Shown here: positions 7,335-14,911 of the stretch, piece by piece
Position numbering within the stretch: the first letter of the stretch is position 1
Layout: each line of letters begins with the position of its first letter
Source: Streptomyces megasporus
GTDB taxonomy: Bacteria; Actinomycetota; Actinomycetes; Streptomycetales; Streptomycetaceae
Assembly (NCBI RefSeq): GCF_000718985.1
Contig: NZ_JODL01000048.1
Location: forward strand, 1 to 20,177
Reading direction: 5' to 3'
Length of the DNA stretch: 20,177 bases
Program-made: the position numbers and the translations under genes
Notes under the pieces: generated by a model
Databases searched by the model: none
What the model was told of the DNA's origin: nothing
Seen by the model: only the letters and a program-made list of their open reading frames with translations

Positions 7335-7362
7335 ACAACGACCACTGGCCATGGTGGTTACG
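7335..7362 (-). promoter_or_regulatory. Sigma-BldN-dependent promoter of rsbN
   Basis: On the minus strand CGTAAC (7362-7357) is followed by exactly 16 nt and then CGTTGT (7340-7335). The published sigma-BldN consensus, as I recall it, is CGTAAC-N16-CGTTGA, so 11 of 12 positions match with identical spacing. It lies in the bldN-rsbN gap, 129 nt before the rsbN start. In S. venezuelae rsbN is known to have its own BldN-dependent promoter, which this matches. Confidence 0.85.
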
Positions 7363-7419
7363 CCCCGCGGGCGGTGCGGTTGCCCGGTTGACCCTGGGGG
7401 TTCGGACGGGCACCGAGAG

Positions 7420-8205
7420 TCATCGGCTGTCCTCCGGGAGCAGTCGCGCCAGTGTTCGCACCGCGCGGTACTGGAGCGTCTTGATCGCTCCCTCGTTCTT
7501 CCCCATGATCCGCGCCGTCTCCGCCACCGACAGCCCTTGGAGGAAGCGGAGCGTCACGCACTCCTGCTGCTGCGGGTTGAGCCTGCGCACGGCCTCCAGC
7601 AGGGCGGCGTTGGAGAGGGATTCCAGGACGGAGTCCTCCGGGCTGCGCTCCACCTCGTTGGCGTCGAGCATCTCGCCGGTGGTGACCTCGAGGCGGAAGC
7701 GGCTCGACTTGAAGTGGTCCGCGACCAGGTTGCGCGCGATGGTGACCAGCCAGGCGCCGAAGTCCCGGCCCTGCCAGGTGAAGGTGCCGATCCGGCGCAG
7801 GGCGCGCAGGAACGTCTCGCTGGTGAGGTCCTCGGCGGTGGCCCGGCCGCCGACGCGGTAGTAGATGTAGCGGTAGACGGTGTCGCAGTACTGGTCGTAG
7901 AGGCGACCGAAGGCTTCGGCCTCGCCTGCCTGGGCACGCTCGACGAGGTCCATCATGCGGCGGCTGTCGCCGTCGATCGCGGGGCGGCGGGCGGTTCCCG
8001 AGGCGGTCGCGGCATGGGCGCGGCGACCGATCGGCGCGGCGCTCGCGGCGGCCCTCTCGGCCAGGGCGTAGACGGGGCCTGCGGGGACAGGTGTGGCGAG
8101 GGCGGGGGCGGCGTACGCGGAGGGGACGATTGCGCGCAGTTGGTGGATGACCGCTGTGCGCAGCGCAGCCAGGCCCGAGGCGTCAACCCCGACGTGTGGG
8201 TACAC
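7420..8205 (-). CDS. bldN: RNA polymerase ECF-type sigma factor BldN
   Basis: 261 residues. Residues 1-~84 (VYPHVGVDASGL...) form the BldN-specific N-terminal extension, which in S. coelicolor is removed proteolytically to activate the factor. Region 2 follows (MMDLVERAQAGEAEAFGRLY through AWLVTIARNLVADHFKS, about 84-168) and region 4 (about 190-256, LSVAETARIMGKNEGAIKTLQYRAVR) carries the -35-reading helix-turn-helix. BldN drives bldM and the chaplin and rodlin genes for aerial hyphae. The GTG at 8205 is supported by GGGAG 5 nt upstream; an in-frame ATG at 8262 would add 19 residues without family similarity. rsbN lies 213 nt downstream, and the upstream non-coding region is long and AT-richer than its surroundings. 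Confidence 0.95.
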   Translation of the reverse strand: MYPHVGVDASGLAALRTAVIHQLRAIVPSAYAAPALATPVPAGPVYALAERAAASAAPIGRRAHAATASGTARRPAIDGDSRRMMDLVERAQAGEAEAFGRLYDQYCDTVYRYIYYRVGGRATAEDLTSETFLRALRRIGTFTWQGRDFGAWLVTIARNLVADHFKSSRFRLEVTTGEMLDANEVERSPEDSVLESLSNAALLEAVRRLNPQQQECVTLRFLQGLSVAETARIMGKNEGAIKTLQYRAVRTLARLLPEDSR

Positions 8206-8468
8206 GGGACTCCCAGAGGCAGAGCTTCCATCACGTGCAGTGCGGGACCGTCCGCCCGTCACAAGGGCGTGTGGACACCGGATTGCGTCTGAGGAGAATA
8301 ACGCTTCGTACAGGCTGTGCTACACCTAGTTGCCGAAATCGCCGATTAGGTTTGCTCTGTTTTGCGTTTTCGGCGATTCGAACAGCGATCGAGGTACTGG
8401 AATCGATCGGTTCGTTTCGACCTGCGATCGCTTCGTCGTTCGCATGTGGTCGGCGGAGTTCTCCCGGC
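8206..8468 (-). promoter_or_regulatory. bldN upstream regulatory region
   Basis: About 260 nt without a gene, distinctly richer in A+T between 8290 and 8440 than the flanks. It contains three CGATCG palindromes (8386-8391, 8404-8409, 8425-8430), an inverted repeat AATCGCCGA/TCGGCGATT (8337-8345 and 8370-8378), and GTGTGGACAC (8269-8278). A minus-strand -10 candidate TATTCT overlaps 8295-8300 with no good -35 partner. bldN is known to be under developmental control, including BldD repression in S. coelicolor, but I could not find a full BldD consensus. Confidence 0.55.
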
Positions 8469-8494
8469 GGTCGGCGCCGTTCCGGGCGCCGACC
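8469..8494 (-). terminator. Terminator after the HAD-IB hydrolase gene
   Basis: GGTCGGCGCC (8469-8478) and GGCGCCGACC (8485-8494) form a perfect 10-bp stem with a 6-nt loop, 26 nt beyond the stop of the minus-strand hydrolase. It insulates bldN from that gene. The arm at 8485-8494 overlaps a tandem 11-bp repeat. Confidence 0.7.
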
Positions 8495-8508
8495 TGTCGC
8501 CGACCTGT
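8487..8508. repeat. Tandem 11-bp repeat
   Basis: CGCCGACCTGT occurs twice without a gap (8487-8497 and 8498-8508), between the hydrolase stop and the terminator loop. Likely a small slippage duplication; it can offer alternative pairing for the terminator arm. Confidence 0.6.
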
Positions 8509-8520
8509 CAGGGCGTCGAG

Positions 8521-9459
8521 CTAGCGGCGGCGACGCTGGAGCGCCACGGCCGCCGCGGCGCCGCCCGCCACCGCGCCGACCCCGGCCGCCGCGGGGATGC
8601 CCACCTTCGCGGCCTTCCGGCCGGTCCGGTAGTCGCGCAGCCGCCAGCCCCTCTCGCGGGCGTGCGCGCGCAGCCTGCTGTCGGGGTTGATGGCGTAGGG
8701 GTGTCCGACGAGCGAGAGCATGGGGATGTCGTTGGCCGAGTCGCTGTAGGCGGCGCAGCGCGAGAGGTCCAGGTCCTCGGCGGCGGCCAGCGCCCGTACC
8801 GCCTCCGCCTTCGCCGGGCCGTGCAGCGGCTCGCCGACCAGGCGTCCGGTGTAGACGCCGTCGACGGACTCGGCGACGGTGCCCAGCGCGCCGGTCAGCC
8901 CCAGCCGGCGGGCGATGATCGTGGCGGTCTCCACGGGCGCGGCGGTGACCAGCCACACCTTCTGGCCCGCGTCCAGGTGGGCCTGGGCCAGGGCGCGGGT
9001 GCCCGGCCAGATCCGGTCGGCCATGTACTCGTCGTAGATCTCCTCGCCGATCTCCATCAGCTCCGAGACCCGGTGACCCTTGACGATGGACAGCGCGCTG
9101 TCGCGGGCGTCCTGCATGTGATCGGCGTTCTCCGAGCCCGCCAGCCGGAACCAGGTCTGCTGCCAGGCGAAGCGGAGCAGTTCGCGTGTGTCGAAGAACT
9201 TCCGCTTGTACAGGCCGCGGCCGAAGTGGAACAGGGCGGCGCCCTGCATGATCGTGTTGTCGAGGTCGAAGAAGGCGGCGGCTCGGACGTCCCCGCGGAC
9301 CGGGAACTCCGGTTCGGCCGGCTTCCCGGCCCTGCCCGGGGCGAGTTCGTCGACTTCCCGCGAGGTCTTGCGCGCGGCCTCGGCGGCGGCCTCGCCTGCG
9401 AGCACGCTGCGAGCCGTCGCCGAACGCCTGCGGGGAAGGAGCCATCCAAGTGCGGCCAT
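8521..9459 (-). CDS. HAD-superfamily subfamily IB hydrolase with C-terminal membrane anchor
   Basis: 312 residues. After a basic, Ala-rich N-terminus (1-57), motif I is [13 protein letters not shown] (D65 and D67). Motif II is LVTAAPVE and motif IV is [13 protein letters not shown]. This is the IB (SerB-like, TIGR01490-type) arrangement, a family covering phosphoserine and lipid-phosphate phosphatases; the substrate is not determined. The C-terminus carries a hydrophobic Gly/Ala stretch (about 288-307) followed by RRRR, which looks like a tail anchor with the catalytic domain in the cytoplasm. ATG 9459 is chosen: a -10-like TATGCT ends 6 nt before it, so it may be leaderless, and the in-frame region back to 9936 runs antisense to the glutaredoxin gene. 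It corresponds in position to mycobacterial serB1 (Rv0505c). Confidence 0.87.
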   Translation of the reverse strand: MAALGWLLPRRRSATARSVLAGEAAAEAARKTSREVDELAPGRAGKPAEPEFPVRGDVRAAAFFDLDNTIMQGAALFHFGRGLYKRKFFDTRELLRFAWQQTWFRLAGSENADHMQDARDSALSIVKGHRVSELMEIGEEIYDEYMADRIWPGTRALAQAHLDAGQKVWLVTAAPVETATIIARRLGLTGALGTVAESVDGVYTGRLVGEPLHGPAKAEAVRALAAAEDLDLSRCAAYSDSANDIPMLSLVGHPYAINPDSRLRAHARERGWRLRDYRTGRKAAKVGIPAAAGVGAVAGGAAAAVALQRRRR

Positions 9460-9548
9460 GTCGCGAGCATAACCACTGTGGGCGACGGTTCCGGTGACGA
9501 GCGGATGTCGGGAGGTCGGGGAGTGCGCCAACAAGGGGAGAGCGGCCT

Positions 9549-9589
9549 CGGCGGGCGGCGGTCCCGGCGGAGGGGACCGCCGCCCGCCG
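9549..9589. repeat. 17-bp perfect hairpin between divergent genes
   Basis: Arm 9549-9565 pairs perfectly with 9573-9589 across a 7-nt loop (GGCGGAG). It lies between the divergent HAD-IB gene (start 9459) and glutaredoxin-like gene (start 9613), 23 nt before the latter. It looks like a terminator, yet no gene ends here. It could block leftward or rightward read-through, or fold in the glutaredoxin leader. Confidence 0.8.
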
Positions 9590-9612
9590 TCCCGGAGAGC
9601 GGGGACGGCACA

Positions 9613-9858
9613 ATGGCGGTCATGAGGACCGTGACTCTCATCGGCAAGCCGGGCTGTCACCTGTGCGACGAGGCGCGCGCGGTGGTCAGCGAGGTCTGCG
9701 CGCAGATGGGCGCGCGCTGGGAGGAGAAGGACATCACCCAGGACGAGGAACTCCACCGCGAGTACTGGGAGCAGATCCCGGTGGTGCTCGTGGACGGGGC
9801 GCAGCACGACTTCTGGAGAGTGGACCCGCAGCGGTTGCGGGCCGCCCTGGCGTCCTGA
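9613..9858 (+). CDS. Glutaredoxin-like thiol-redox protein
   Basis: 81 residues, a minimal thioredoxin fold. The N-terminal strand [16 protein letters not shown] carries a C15-x-x-C18 redox pair, CHLC instead of the CPYC of classical glutaredoxins. [11 protein letters not shown] contains the conserved cis-proline (P in IPVV). [13 protein letters not shown] ends the fold. It probably reduces disulfides in the cytosol using mycothiol or another partner; the partner is not shown. ATG 9613 has a poor ribosome-binding site. ATG 9622 (78 residues) is an alternative, with a -10-like CACAAT (9609-9614) 7 nt upstream that would make it leaderless. It lies just upstream of rex and hemA, matching Rv0508 upstream of hemA in M. 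tuberculosis. Confidence 0.85.
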   Translation: MAVMRTVTLIGKPGCHLCDEARAVVSEVCAQMGARWEEKDITQDEELHREYWEQIPVVLVDGAQHDFWRVDPQRLRAALAS

Positions 9859-9878
9859 CCGGGGCCGCCGGTCCCCGG
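9859..9878 (+). terminator. Possible terminator after the glutaredoxin-like gene
   Basis: CCGGGG (9859-9864) can pair with CCCCGG (9873-9878), immediately after the stop codon. The stem is only 6 bp with an 8-nt loop. A second small palindrome, CCTCCGCGCGGAGG, follows at 9892-9905. Weak evidence. Confidence 0.3.
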
Positions 9879-9944
9879 GCTCCCCTCGGCGTCCTCCGCG
9901 CGGAGGGCGTGCGAAGTGATCCACGCCGCTCCGCATGTGTGGCG

Positions 9945-9961
9945 CCTGTCACTTTGACAGG
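9945..9961 (+). promoter_or_regulatory. Inverted repeat with -35-like core upstream of rex
   Basis: CCTGTCA (9945-9951) and TGACAGG (9955-9961) are perfect 7-bp arms around CTT. The right arm contains TTGACA (9954-9959), an ideal -35 hexamer, but no clear -10 follows at 17-18 nt. It could be a binding site or an upstream promoter element separate from the Rex operator 19 nt downstream. Confidence 0.45.
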
Positions 9962-9979
9962 ACAAAGCGGACACCATCT

Positions 9980-10008
9980 TTGTGCACACGTTCACAAAGG
10001 CATAGCCT
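9980..10008 (+). promoter_or_regulatory. Rex operator overlapping the rex-hem promoter
   Basis: TTGTGCA-CACG-TTCACAA (9980-9997) differs at one position from the Rex consensus TTGTGAA-N4-TTCACAA. Its left half doubles as a -35 hexamer (TTGTGC, 9980-9985), spaced 17 nt from the -10 TAGCCT (10003-10008). Rex bound here would cover the -35 and spacer, as known for autoregulated rex in S. coelicolor, with release at high NADH/NAD+. The leader to the rex start is about 75 nt. Confidence 0.88.
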
Positions 10009-10091
10009 GGGCAGGACTGAGCGGTCCGGACATGTGTCCAGCGAGTGTCCAACGGGGCCGCTCACCGTTTCGCGTAGACGGCAGGAGCACC

Positions 10092-10880
10092 GTGGCAACT
10101 GGCCGAACACACCGACCGGCGACCCGCAGCCGAGGGATTCCCGAGGCCACCGTCGCCCGTCTTCCGTTGTATCTGCGAGCGCTCACCGCGCTCTCCGAGC
10201 GTTCGGTGCCCACGGTCTCCTCGGAGGAGCTGGCCGCCGCCGCCGGCGTCAACTCCGCCAAGCTCCGCAAGGACTTCTCCTACCTCGGTTCGTACGGTAC
10301 TCGCGGCGTGGGCTACGACGTCGAGTACCTCGTCTACCAGATCTCGCGCGAACTGGGCCTGACCCAGGACTGGCCCGTCGTGATCGTCGGCATCGGAAAC
10401 CTCGGCGCCGCGCTCGCCAACTACGGCGGTTTCGCCTCCCGCGGCTTCCGCGTCGCCGCCCTGATCGACGCGGACCCGTCGATGACCGGCAAACCGGTCG
10501 CGGGCATACCGGTGCAGCACACCGACGACCTCGAGACGATCATCGAGGAGAACGGCGTGTCCATCGGTGTCATCGCCACCCCCGCCGGGGCCGCGCAGCA
10601 GGTCTGCGACCGGCTCGTCGCCGCCGGGGTGACCTCCATCCTCAACTTCGCGCCGACCGTGCTGTCCGTGCCCGACGGCGTGGACGTGCGCAAGGTGGAC
10701 CTCTCCATAGAGCTGCAGATCCTCGCCTTCCACGAGCAGCGCAAGGCGGGCGAGGAGACGACCGGTGACGGCACGGTGGACACCGCTCCCCCCGCGGCTC
10801 CGCCCGCCGCCACCGTGCGTCGCACCGACGGAACCGACTCGGGACCGGACGGGGACGTGCCCGCGGTGATGCCCGCATGA
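10092..10880 (+). CDS. rex: Redox-sensing transcriptional repressor Rex
   Basis: 262 residues. The N-terminal winged helix (about 17-83) includes ELAAAAGVNSAKLRKDFSYLGSYGTRGVGYDVEYL, the DNA-recognition block of Rex. The Rossmann domain begins at VVIVGIGNLGAALANYGGF (96-114) and ends with the domain-swapped C-terminal helix near LSIELQILAFHEQ. An Ala/Pro/Asp-rich tail follows. Rex represses respiratory and energy genes when NADH is low and releases DNA when NADH binds. The GTG start at 10092 has AGGAG (10083-10087) 4 nt upstream and gives the known Streptomyces N-terminus (ATGRTHRPATRSRG). The in-frame extension back to 9663 is the shadow of the glutaredoxin gene. hemA begins 73 nt after its stop, in line with the rex-hemACD arrangement of S. 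coelicolor. Confidence 0.95.
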   Translation: MATGRTHRPATRSRGIPEATVARLPLYLRALTALSERSVPTVSSEELAAAAGVNSAKLRKDFSYLGSYGTRGVGYDVEYLVYQISRELGLTQDWPVVIVGIGNLGAALANYGGFASRGFRVAALIDADPSMTGKPVAGIPVQHTDDLETIIEENGVSIGVIATPAGAAQQVCDRLVAAGVTSILNFAPTVLSVPDGVDVRKVDLSIELQILAFHEQRKAGEETTGDGTVDTAPPAAPPAATVRRTDGTDSGPDGDVPAVMPA

Positions 10881-10897
10881 GCGAGCGAGTCACCACG

Positions 10898-10923
10898 CCG
10901 TGCGTCCAGTGCCGTCCGCACGG
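10898..10923 (+). other. Small stem in the rex-hemA gap
   Basis: CCGTGCG (10898-10904) can pair with CGCACGG (10917-10923) across 12 nt. It lies 30 nt before the hemA start and could attenuate or stabilise the rex-hem message. It is short and without a U-tract, so function is uncertain. Confidence 0.3.
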
Positions 10924-10953
10924 TGCACCGAGTGAGCGAAGCGAGGCACGCGC

Positions 10954-12288
10954 ATGAGCCTGTTGGTCGTGGGACTGAGCCACCGCAGTGCGCCGGTGAG
11001 CGTTCTGGAACGGACCTCCCTCGCGCCCGAGGCGCGCGGGAAACTCCTCCAGGACGCGGTCGGTGTCGAGCCGACCACGGAGGCCGCGGTGCTCTCCACC
11101 TGTAACCGCATCGAGCTGTACGCCGACGTCGACAAGTTCCACGCCGGCGTGGCCGAACTGTCCGGGCTGCTCGCCCGGCACAGCGGCGTCGACCTGGAGG
11201 AACTGACCCCCTACCTGTACGTCCACTACGAGGACCGCGCCGTCCACCACCTGTTCTCGGTGGCCTGCGGGCTGGACTCGATGGTCGTCGGCGAGGGGCA
11301 GATCCTCGGGCAGATCAAGGACGCGCTGGCCGTGGCGCAGGACCGGCACACCGCCGGACGGCTGCTGAACGACCTGTTCCAGCAGGCGCTCCGGGTCGGC
11401 AAGCGGGCGCACAGCGAGACCGGCATCGACAGGGCGGGGCAGTCCCTGGTCACCTTCGGTCTGGAGCAACTGGCGAACGGCCGCCCGGTCGAGGAGTGGG
11501 TGCGCGGCAGACGAGCCTTGGTGATCGGCGCCGGATCGATGTCCTCGCTCGCCGCCACGACGCTCGCACGGGCCGGTGTCACCGAACTGGTGATCGTCAA
11601 CAGGACGCTGGAGCGCGCCCGGCGCCTGGCCGACGGCCTCGACGGAGACGGACTCACGGCCCGTGCCGTCCCCGTCGGCGAGCTGGCGGATCGACTTCCA
11701 CACGCCGACGTCGTGGTCTCCTGCACGGGGGCCACCGGTCTGGTGCTGACGGCCGACGACCTGGAGACGGCGTTCGCCGCGCGCGCGACCTCCGCCGGCG
11801 AGCCGGTCGCCCTGCTCGACCTGGCCATGCCCCGCGACATCGACGCCGCCGCCCACCGCATGGAGGGCGTACGGTTGGTGGACATCGAGTCGCTCGCCGA
11901 GGCCTCCGCCGACGCACCCATGGCCGCGGACGTCGACAAGGTGCGCGGCATCGTCGCGGACGAGGTCGCCGCCTTCGGCGCCGCCCAGCGTGCCGCGACC
12001 ATCACTCCCACCGTGGTCGCGCTGCGATCCATGGCGGCCGGCGTCGTCACGGCCGAGATGGCGCGCCTCGAAGGGCGCCTGCCCGAACTCGACGACAAGC
12101 AGCGAGCCGAGATCACCCAGACCGTACGGCGGGTCGTCGACAAGCTGCTGCACGCGCCCACCGTGCGCGTCAAGCAGCTCGCCGGCGAGCCGGGCGGCGC
12201 CGGATACGCCGACGCGCTGCGCAAGCTGTTCGATCTGGACCCCCAGACCGTCGCGGCTGTCAGCAACCCCGAACAGGAGCGGCAATGA
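10954..12288 (+). CDS. hemA: Glutamyl-tRNA reductase
   Basis: 444 residues. It reduces glutamyl-tRNA(Glu) to glutamate-1-semialdehyde with NADPH, the committed step of C5-pathway tetrapyrrole synthesis. The catalytic cysteine is C50 in LSTCNRIELY. The substrate domain continues through HHLFSVACGLDSMVVGEGQILGQIK (about 97-121), the NADPH domain has ALVIGAGSMSSLAA (about 187-200), and a C-terminal dimerisation helix follows (MAAGVVTAEMARLEGRLPEL). ATG 10954 has GCGAGG (10941-10946) 7 nt upstream. Its stop overlaps the hemC start (ATGA). hemL, for the next step, is not in this window. Transcription probably comes from the Rex-controlled promoter ahead of rex. Confidence 0.96.
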   Translation: MSLLVVGLSHRSAPVSVLERTSLAPEARGKLLQDAVGVEPTTEAAVLSTCNRIELYADVDKFHAGVAELSGLLARHSGVDLEELTPYLYVHYEDRAVHHLFSVACGLDSMVVGEGQILGQIKDALAVAQDRHTAGRLLNDLFQQALRVGKRAHSETGIDRAGQSLVTFGLEQLANGRPVEEWVRGRRALVIGAGSMSSLAATTLARAGVTELVIVNRTLERARRLADGLDGDGLTARAVPVGELADRLPHADVVVSCTGATGLVLTADDLETAFAARATSAGEPVALLDLAMPRDIDAAAHRMEGVRLVDIESLAEASADAPMAADVDKVRGIVADEVAAFGAAQRAATITPTVVALRSMAAGVVTAEMARLEGRLPELDDKQRAEITQTVRRVVDKLLHAPTVRVKQLAGEPGGAGYADALRKLFDLDPQTVAAVSNPEQERQ

Positions 12289-13265
12289 GCACCAACGCCT
12301 CCCGGCCTCTGAAGCTGGGCACCCGTGGCAGCACCCTGGCCATGGCCCAGTCCGGGCAGGTGGCAGAGCGGGTCCGGCACCTCACCGGACGTCCCGTCGA
12401 GCTGGTGGGCATCACCACCTACGGTGACGTCTCCCGCGAGCATCTCTCCCAGATCGGCGGCACGGGCGTCTTCGTCTCCGCGCTGCGCGACGCGCTGCTC
12501 GCGGGAGAGGTCGACTTCGCCGTTCACTCCCTCAAGGACCTCCCCACCGCGCAACCGCCGCAGTTGGCACTGGCCGCCGTGCCGGTGCGCGAGGACCCGC
12601 GCGACGCGCTGGTCGCCCGCGACGGCCTCACCTTCGAGCAGTTGCCGGACGGCTCTCGGGTCGGCACCGGCTCGCCGCGTCGCATGGCGCAGCTCAACGC
12701 CTGGGCGCGCGCGCTCGGCAAGCGGATCGAGACCGTGCCGATCCGGGGGAACATCGAGCGCCGCCTCAATTTCGTGAGCTCCGGCGAGCTGGACGCGGTC
12801 GTCCTCGCCACCGCCGGCCTGCGGCGCGCCGAGATGGCCGCCGGGATCACCGAGTTCATCGACCCCGGCGCGGTCCTGCCCGCCCCCGGCCAGGGGGCCC
12901 TGGCGGTCGAGTGCGTGGCGTCGGACGAGGAACTCACAGCTCGACTCGCCGAACTCGACGATCCGCGCACGCGGATCGCCGTGACCGCCGAGCGAAGCCT
13001 GCTCTCCGCCCTGGAAGCCGGTTGCAGCGCGCCTGTCGGCGCACTGGCCGATGTGCGGGACGAGGGGCAGGATGTCACCGAATTGCACCTGCGCGGCGCC
13101 GTCGGCAACGTCGACGGCACCACGCTGGTGCAGCTGTCCACCACCGGTCGCGTACCGGCGTCCGTCGACGAGTCGCTCACCCGGGCCGAGGCCATGGGGC
13201 GCGAACTCGCCGACGAGATGCTCGCCAAGGGCGCGGCCGGTCTGATGGGGGAGCGAGCACATTGA
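12285..13265 (+). CDS. hemC: Hydroxymethylbilane synthase (porphobilinogen deaminase)
   Basis: 326 residues. It joins four porphobilinogen molecules into hydroxymethylbilane in the cytosol. The N-terminus LKLGTRGSTLAMAQS is the family signature. HSLKDLP (81-87) contains the catalytic aspartate D85. GSPRRMAQL and PIRGNIERRL supply the cofactor-binding arginines. C247 in LEAGCSAPVG is the cysteine that attaches the dipyrromethane cofactor. The ATG at 12285 overlaps the hemA stop by 4 nt, with GGAG (12277-12280 area) just upstream, so translation is coupled. Domains and length are normal for the family. Confidence 0.96.
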   Translation: MSTNASRPLKLGTRGSTLAMAQSGQVAERVRHLTGRPVELVGITTYGDVSREHLSQIGGTGVFVSALRDALLAGEVDFAVHSLKDLPTAQPPQLALAAVPVREDPRDALVARDGLTFEQLPDGSRVGTGSPRRMAQLNAWARALGKRIETVPIRGNIERRLNFVSSGELDAVVLATAGLRRAEMAAGITEFIDPGAVLPAPGQGALAVECVASDEELTARLAELDDPRTRIAVTAERSLLSALEAGCSAPVGALADVRDEGQDVTELHLRGAVGNVDGTTLVQLSTTGRVPASVDESLTRAEAMGRELADEMLAKGAAGLMGERAH

Positions 13266-14911
13266 GCCCCACCACCAACCACTCGTACGGCACGCACGGG
13301 CACGTCACCTTCCTCGGTGCCGGGCCCGGAGACCCGGGACTGCTGACGCTTCGCGCCGTCGAGGCGCTGGCGCAGGCCGATGTACTGGTCGCCGACCCGC
13401 AGGTGTACGACGTCGTGCGGACGCACGTGCGGGCAGGTGTCGACACCCCGCTTCAGGCAGCAGGTGACGACACGTCAACAGACTCCACGCGTGCCGACGA
13501 TGCCGTAAATCTTGTCATGCGGGCCGCACGCGGCGGCAAGCGGGTCGTCCGTGCGGTCCAGGGCGACCCCGGGCTGGACGCCAACGCGGCCGACGAGATG
13601 CTCGCCTGTGCCGCCGAGGGCATCACCTTCGAGGTCGTGCCCGGTATCGCCAACGCCGTCGGCGTCCCCGCCTACGCGGGTGTGCCGCTGCGGAACGGGC
13701 ACGGCGCGGACGTGCGTTTCATCGACGCGCTGACCGCCGACGCCCGGGCGTGGAACGAGGTCGGGGCCAGCGACTCCACGGTGGTGGTCTCCACCACCCT
13801 GGAGACCGTCGCCGCCCACGCGGCCGAGCTGGTCACGGCGGGACGCAAGCCCGACACCCCGCTGACCGTCACGGTCGACGGCACCACCACCCGGCAGCGC
13901 ACCTGGACGGCGACGCTCGGCTCCATCGCCCAGACGCTCAAGGCCGCCAAGGCGCTGCCCGCGGCGGGCGGAAGCCGCCCGGCGATAGCCGTGGTGGGCG
14001 AGCGCAGCGCGGCCGCCGAGCAGCGTGAGAGGCTCGCCTGGTTCGAGTCCAAGCCGCTCTTCGGCTGGCAGGTGCTCGTGCCCCGCACCAAGGAGCAGGC
14101 GGCCTCGCTCTCCGAGCAGCTCCGTTCCTACGGGGCCGTGCCCAGCGAGGTGCCCACCATCGCGGTGGAGCCGCCGCGCACGCCCCAGCAGATGGAGCGC
14201 GCGATCAAGGGACTGGTCACGGGCCGCTACGAGTGGATCGCCTTCACCTCGGTCAACGCGGTCAAGGCGGTGCGCGAGAAGTTCGAGGAGTACGGTCTGG
14301 ACGCCCGCGCCTGCGCCGGGATCAAGGTCGCGGCCGTCGGCGAGCAGACGGCCAAGGCGCTGATCGACTTCGGCGTCAAGCCCGACCTGGTGCCCAGCGG
14401 GGAGCAGTCCGCCGCCGGGCTGCTGGAGGACTGGCCGCCCTACGACCCGGTCTTCGACCCGATCGACCGCGTCTTCCTGCCCCGCGCCGACATCGCCACC
14501 GAGACGCTGGTGGCGGGGTTGATCGAACTGGGCTGGGAGGTCGACGACGTCACCGCCTACCGGACGGTGCGCGCCTCGCCGCCGCCGGCGGAGACGCGCG
14601 AGGCCATCAAGGGCGGTGGCTTCGACGCCGTGATGTTCACCTCCTCCAGCACCGTGCGGAACCTCGTCGGCATCGCCGGCAAGCCGCACAACGTGACGGT
14701 GATCGCCTGCATCGGTCCGGCGACGGCCAAGACCGCGGAGGAGCACGGGCTGCGCGTGGACGTCATGGCGCCCGAGCCGTCGGTGCACAAGCTGGCCGAG
14801 GCGCTCGCGGAGTTCGGCGCCAGGCGCCGGGCCGCCGCGATCGAGGCCGGCGAGGCGGTGCAGCGGCCGAGCGAGAAGCGGCCGACGAGGAGGAGGGCAC
14901 GGACGTCGTGA
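13262..14911 (+). CDS. hemD: Fused tetrapyrrole-methylase-like / uroporphyrinogen-III synthase protein
   Basis: 549 residues. Residues ~13-250 are a tetrapyrrole (corrin/porphyrin) methylase fold beginning [22 protein letters not shown]. Residues ~262-520 are uroporphyrinogen-III synthase ([49 protein letters not shown]), which cyclises hydroxymethylbilane with D-ring inversion. Such fusions are annotated as bifunctional CobA/HemD. In the first domain the SUMT motif GGDPFxFGRGGEE is replaced by [13 protein letters not shown] (100-112) and the downstream PLTHR block by PLRNGHG, so methyltransferase activity is doubtful. The TTG at 13262 overlaps the hemC stop by 4 nt and has GGGGGAG (13247-13253) 8 nt upstream. 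The stop overlaps hemB. Confidence 0.9.
   Translation: MSPTTNHSYGTHGHVTFLGAGPGDPGLLTLRAVEALAQADVLVADPQVYDVVRTHVRAGVDTPLQAAGDDTSTDSTRADDAVNLVMRAARGGKRVVRAVQGDPGLDANAADEMLACAAEGITFEVVPGIANAVGVPAYAGVPLRNGHGADVRFIDALTADARAWNEVGASDSTVVVSTTLETVAAHAAELVTAGRKPDTPLTVTVDGTTTRQRTWTATLGSIAQTLKAAKALPAAGGSRPAIAVVGERSAAAEQRERLAWFESKPLFGWQVLVPRTKEQAASLSEQLRSYGAVPSEVPTIAVEPPRTPQQMERAIKGLVTGRYEWIAFTSVNAVKAVREKFEEYGLDARACAGIKVAAVGEQTAKALIDFGVKPDLVPSGEQSAAGLLEDWPPYDPVFDPIDRVFLPRADIATETLVAGLIELGWEVDDVTAYRTVRASPPPAETREAIKGGGFDAVMFTSSSTVRNLVGIAGKPHNVTVIACIGPATAKTAEEHGLRVDVMAPEPSVHKLAEALAEFGARRRAAAIEAGEAVQRPSEKRPTRRRARTS

Noticed and set aside
8250..8285. BldD binding site upstream of bldN
   Set aside because: GTCACA and GTGTGGACAC resemble half-sites, but no stretch fits the full consensus in both halves, so I did not call it.
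9460..9936. Upstream extension of the HAD-IB hydrolase
   Set aside because: It runs antisense to the glutaredoxin gene and through the 17-bp hairpin, with no family similarity.
9663..10091. Upstream extension of rex
   Set aside because: It is an alternative frame of the glutaredoxin gene and crosses the Rex operator; GTG 10092 gives the known N-terminus.
11226..13262. 678-codon minus-strand open frame over hemA and hemC
   Set aside because: Low-complexity translation opposite two unmistakable enzymes; produced by third-position GC bias.
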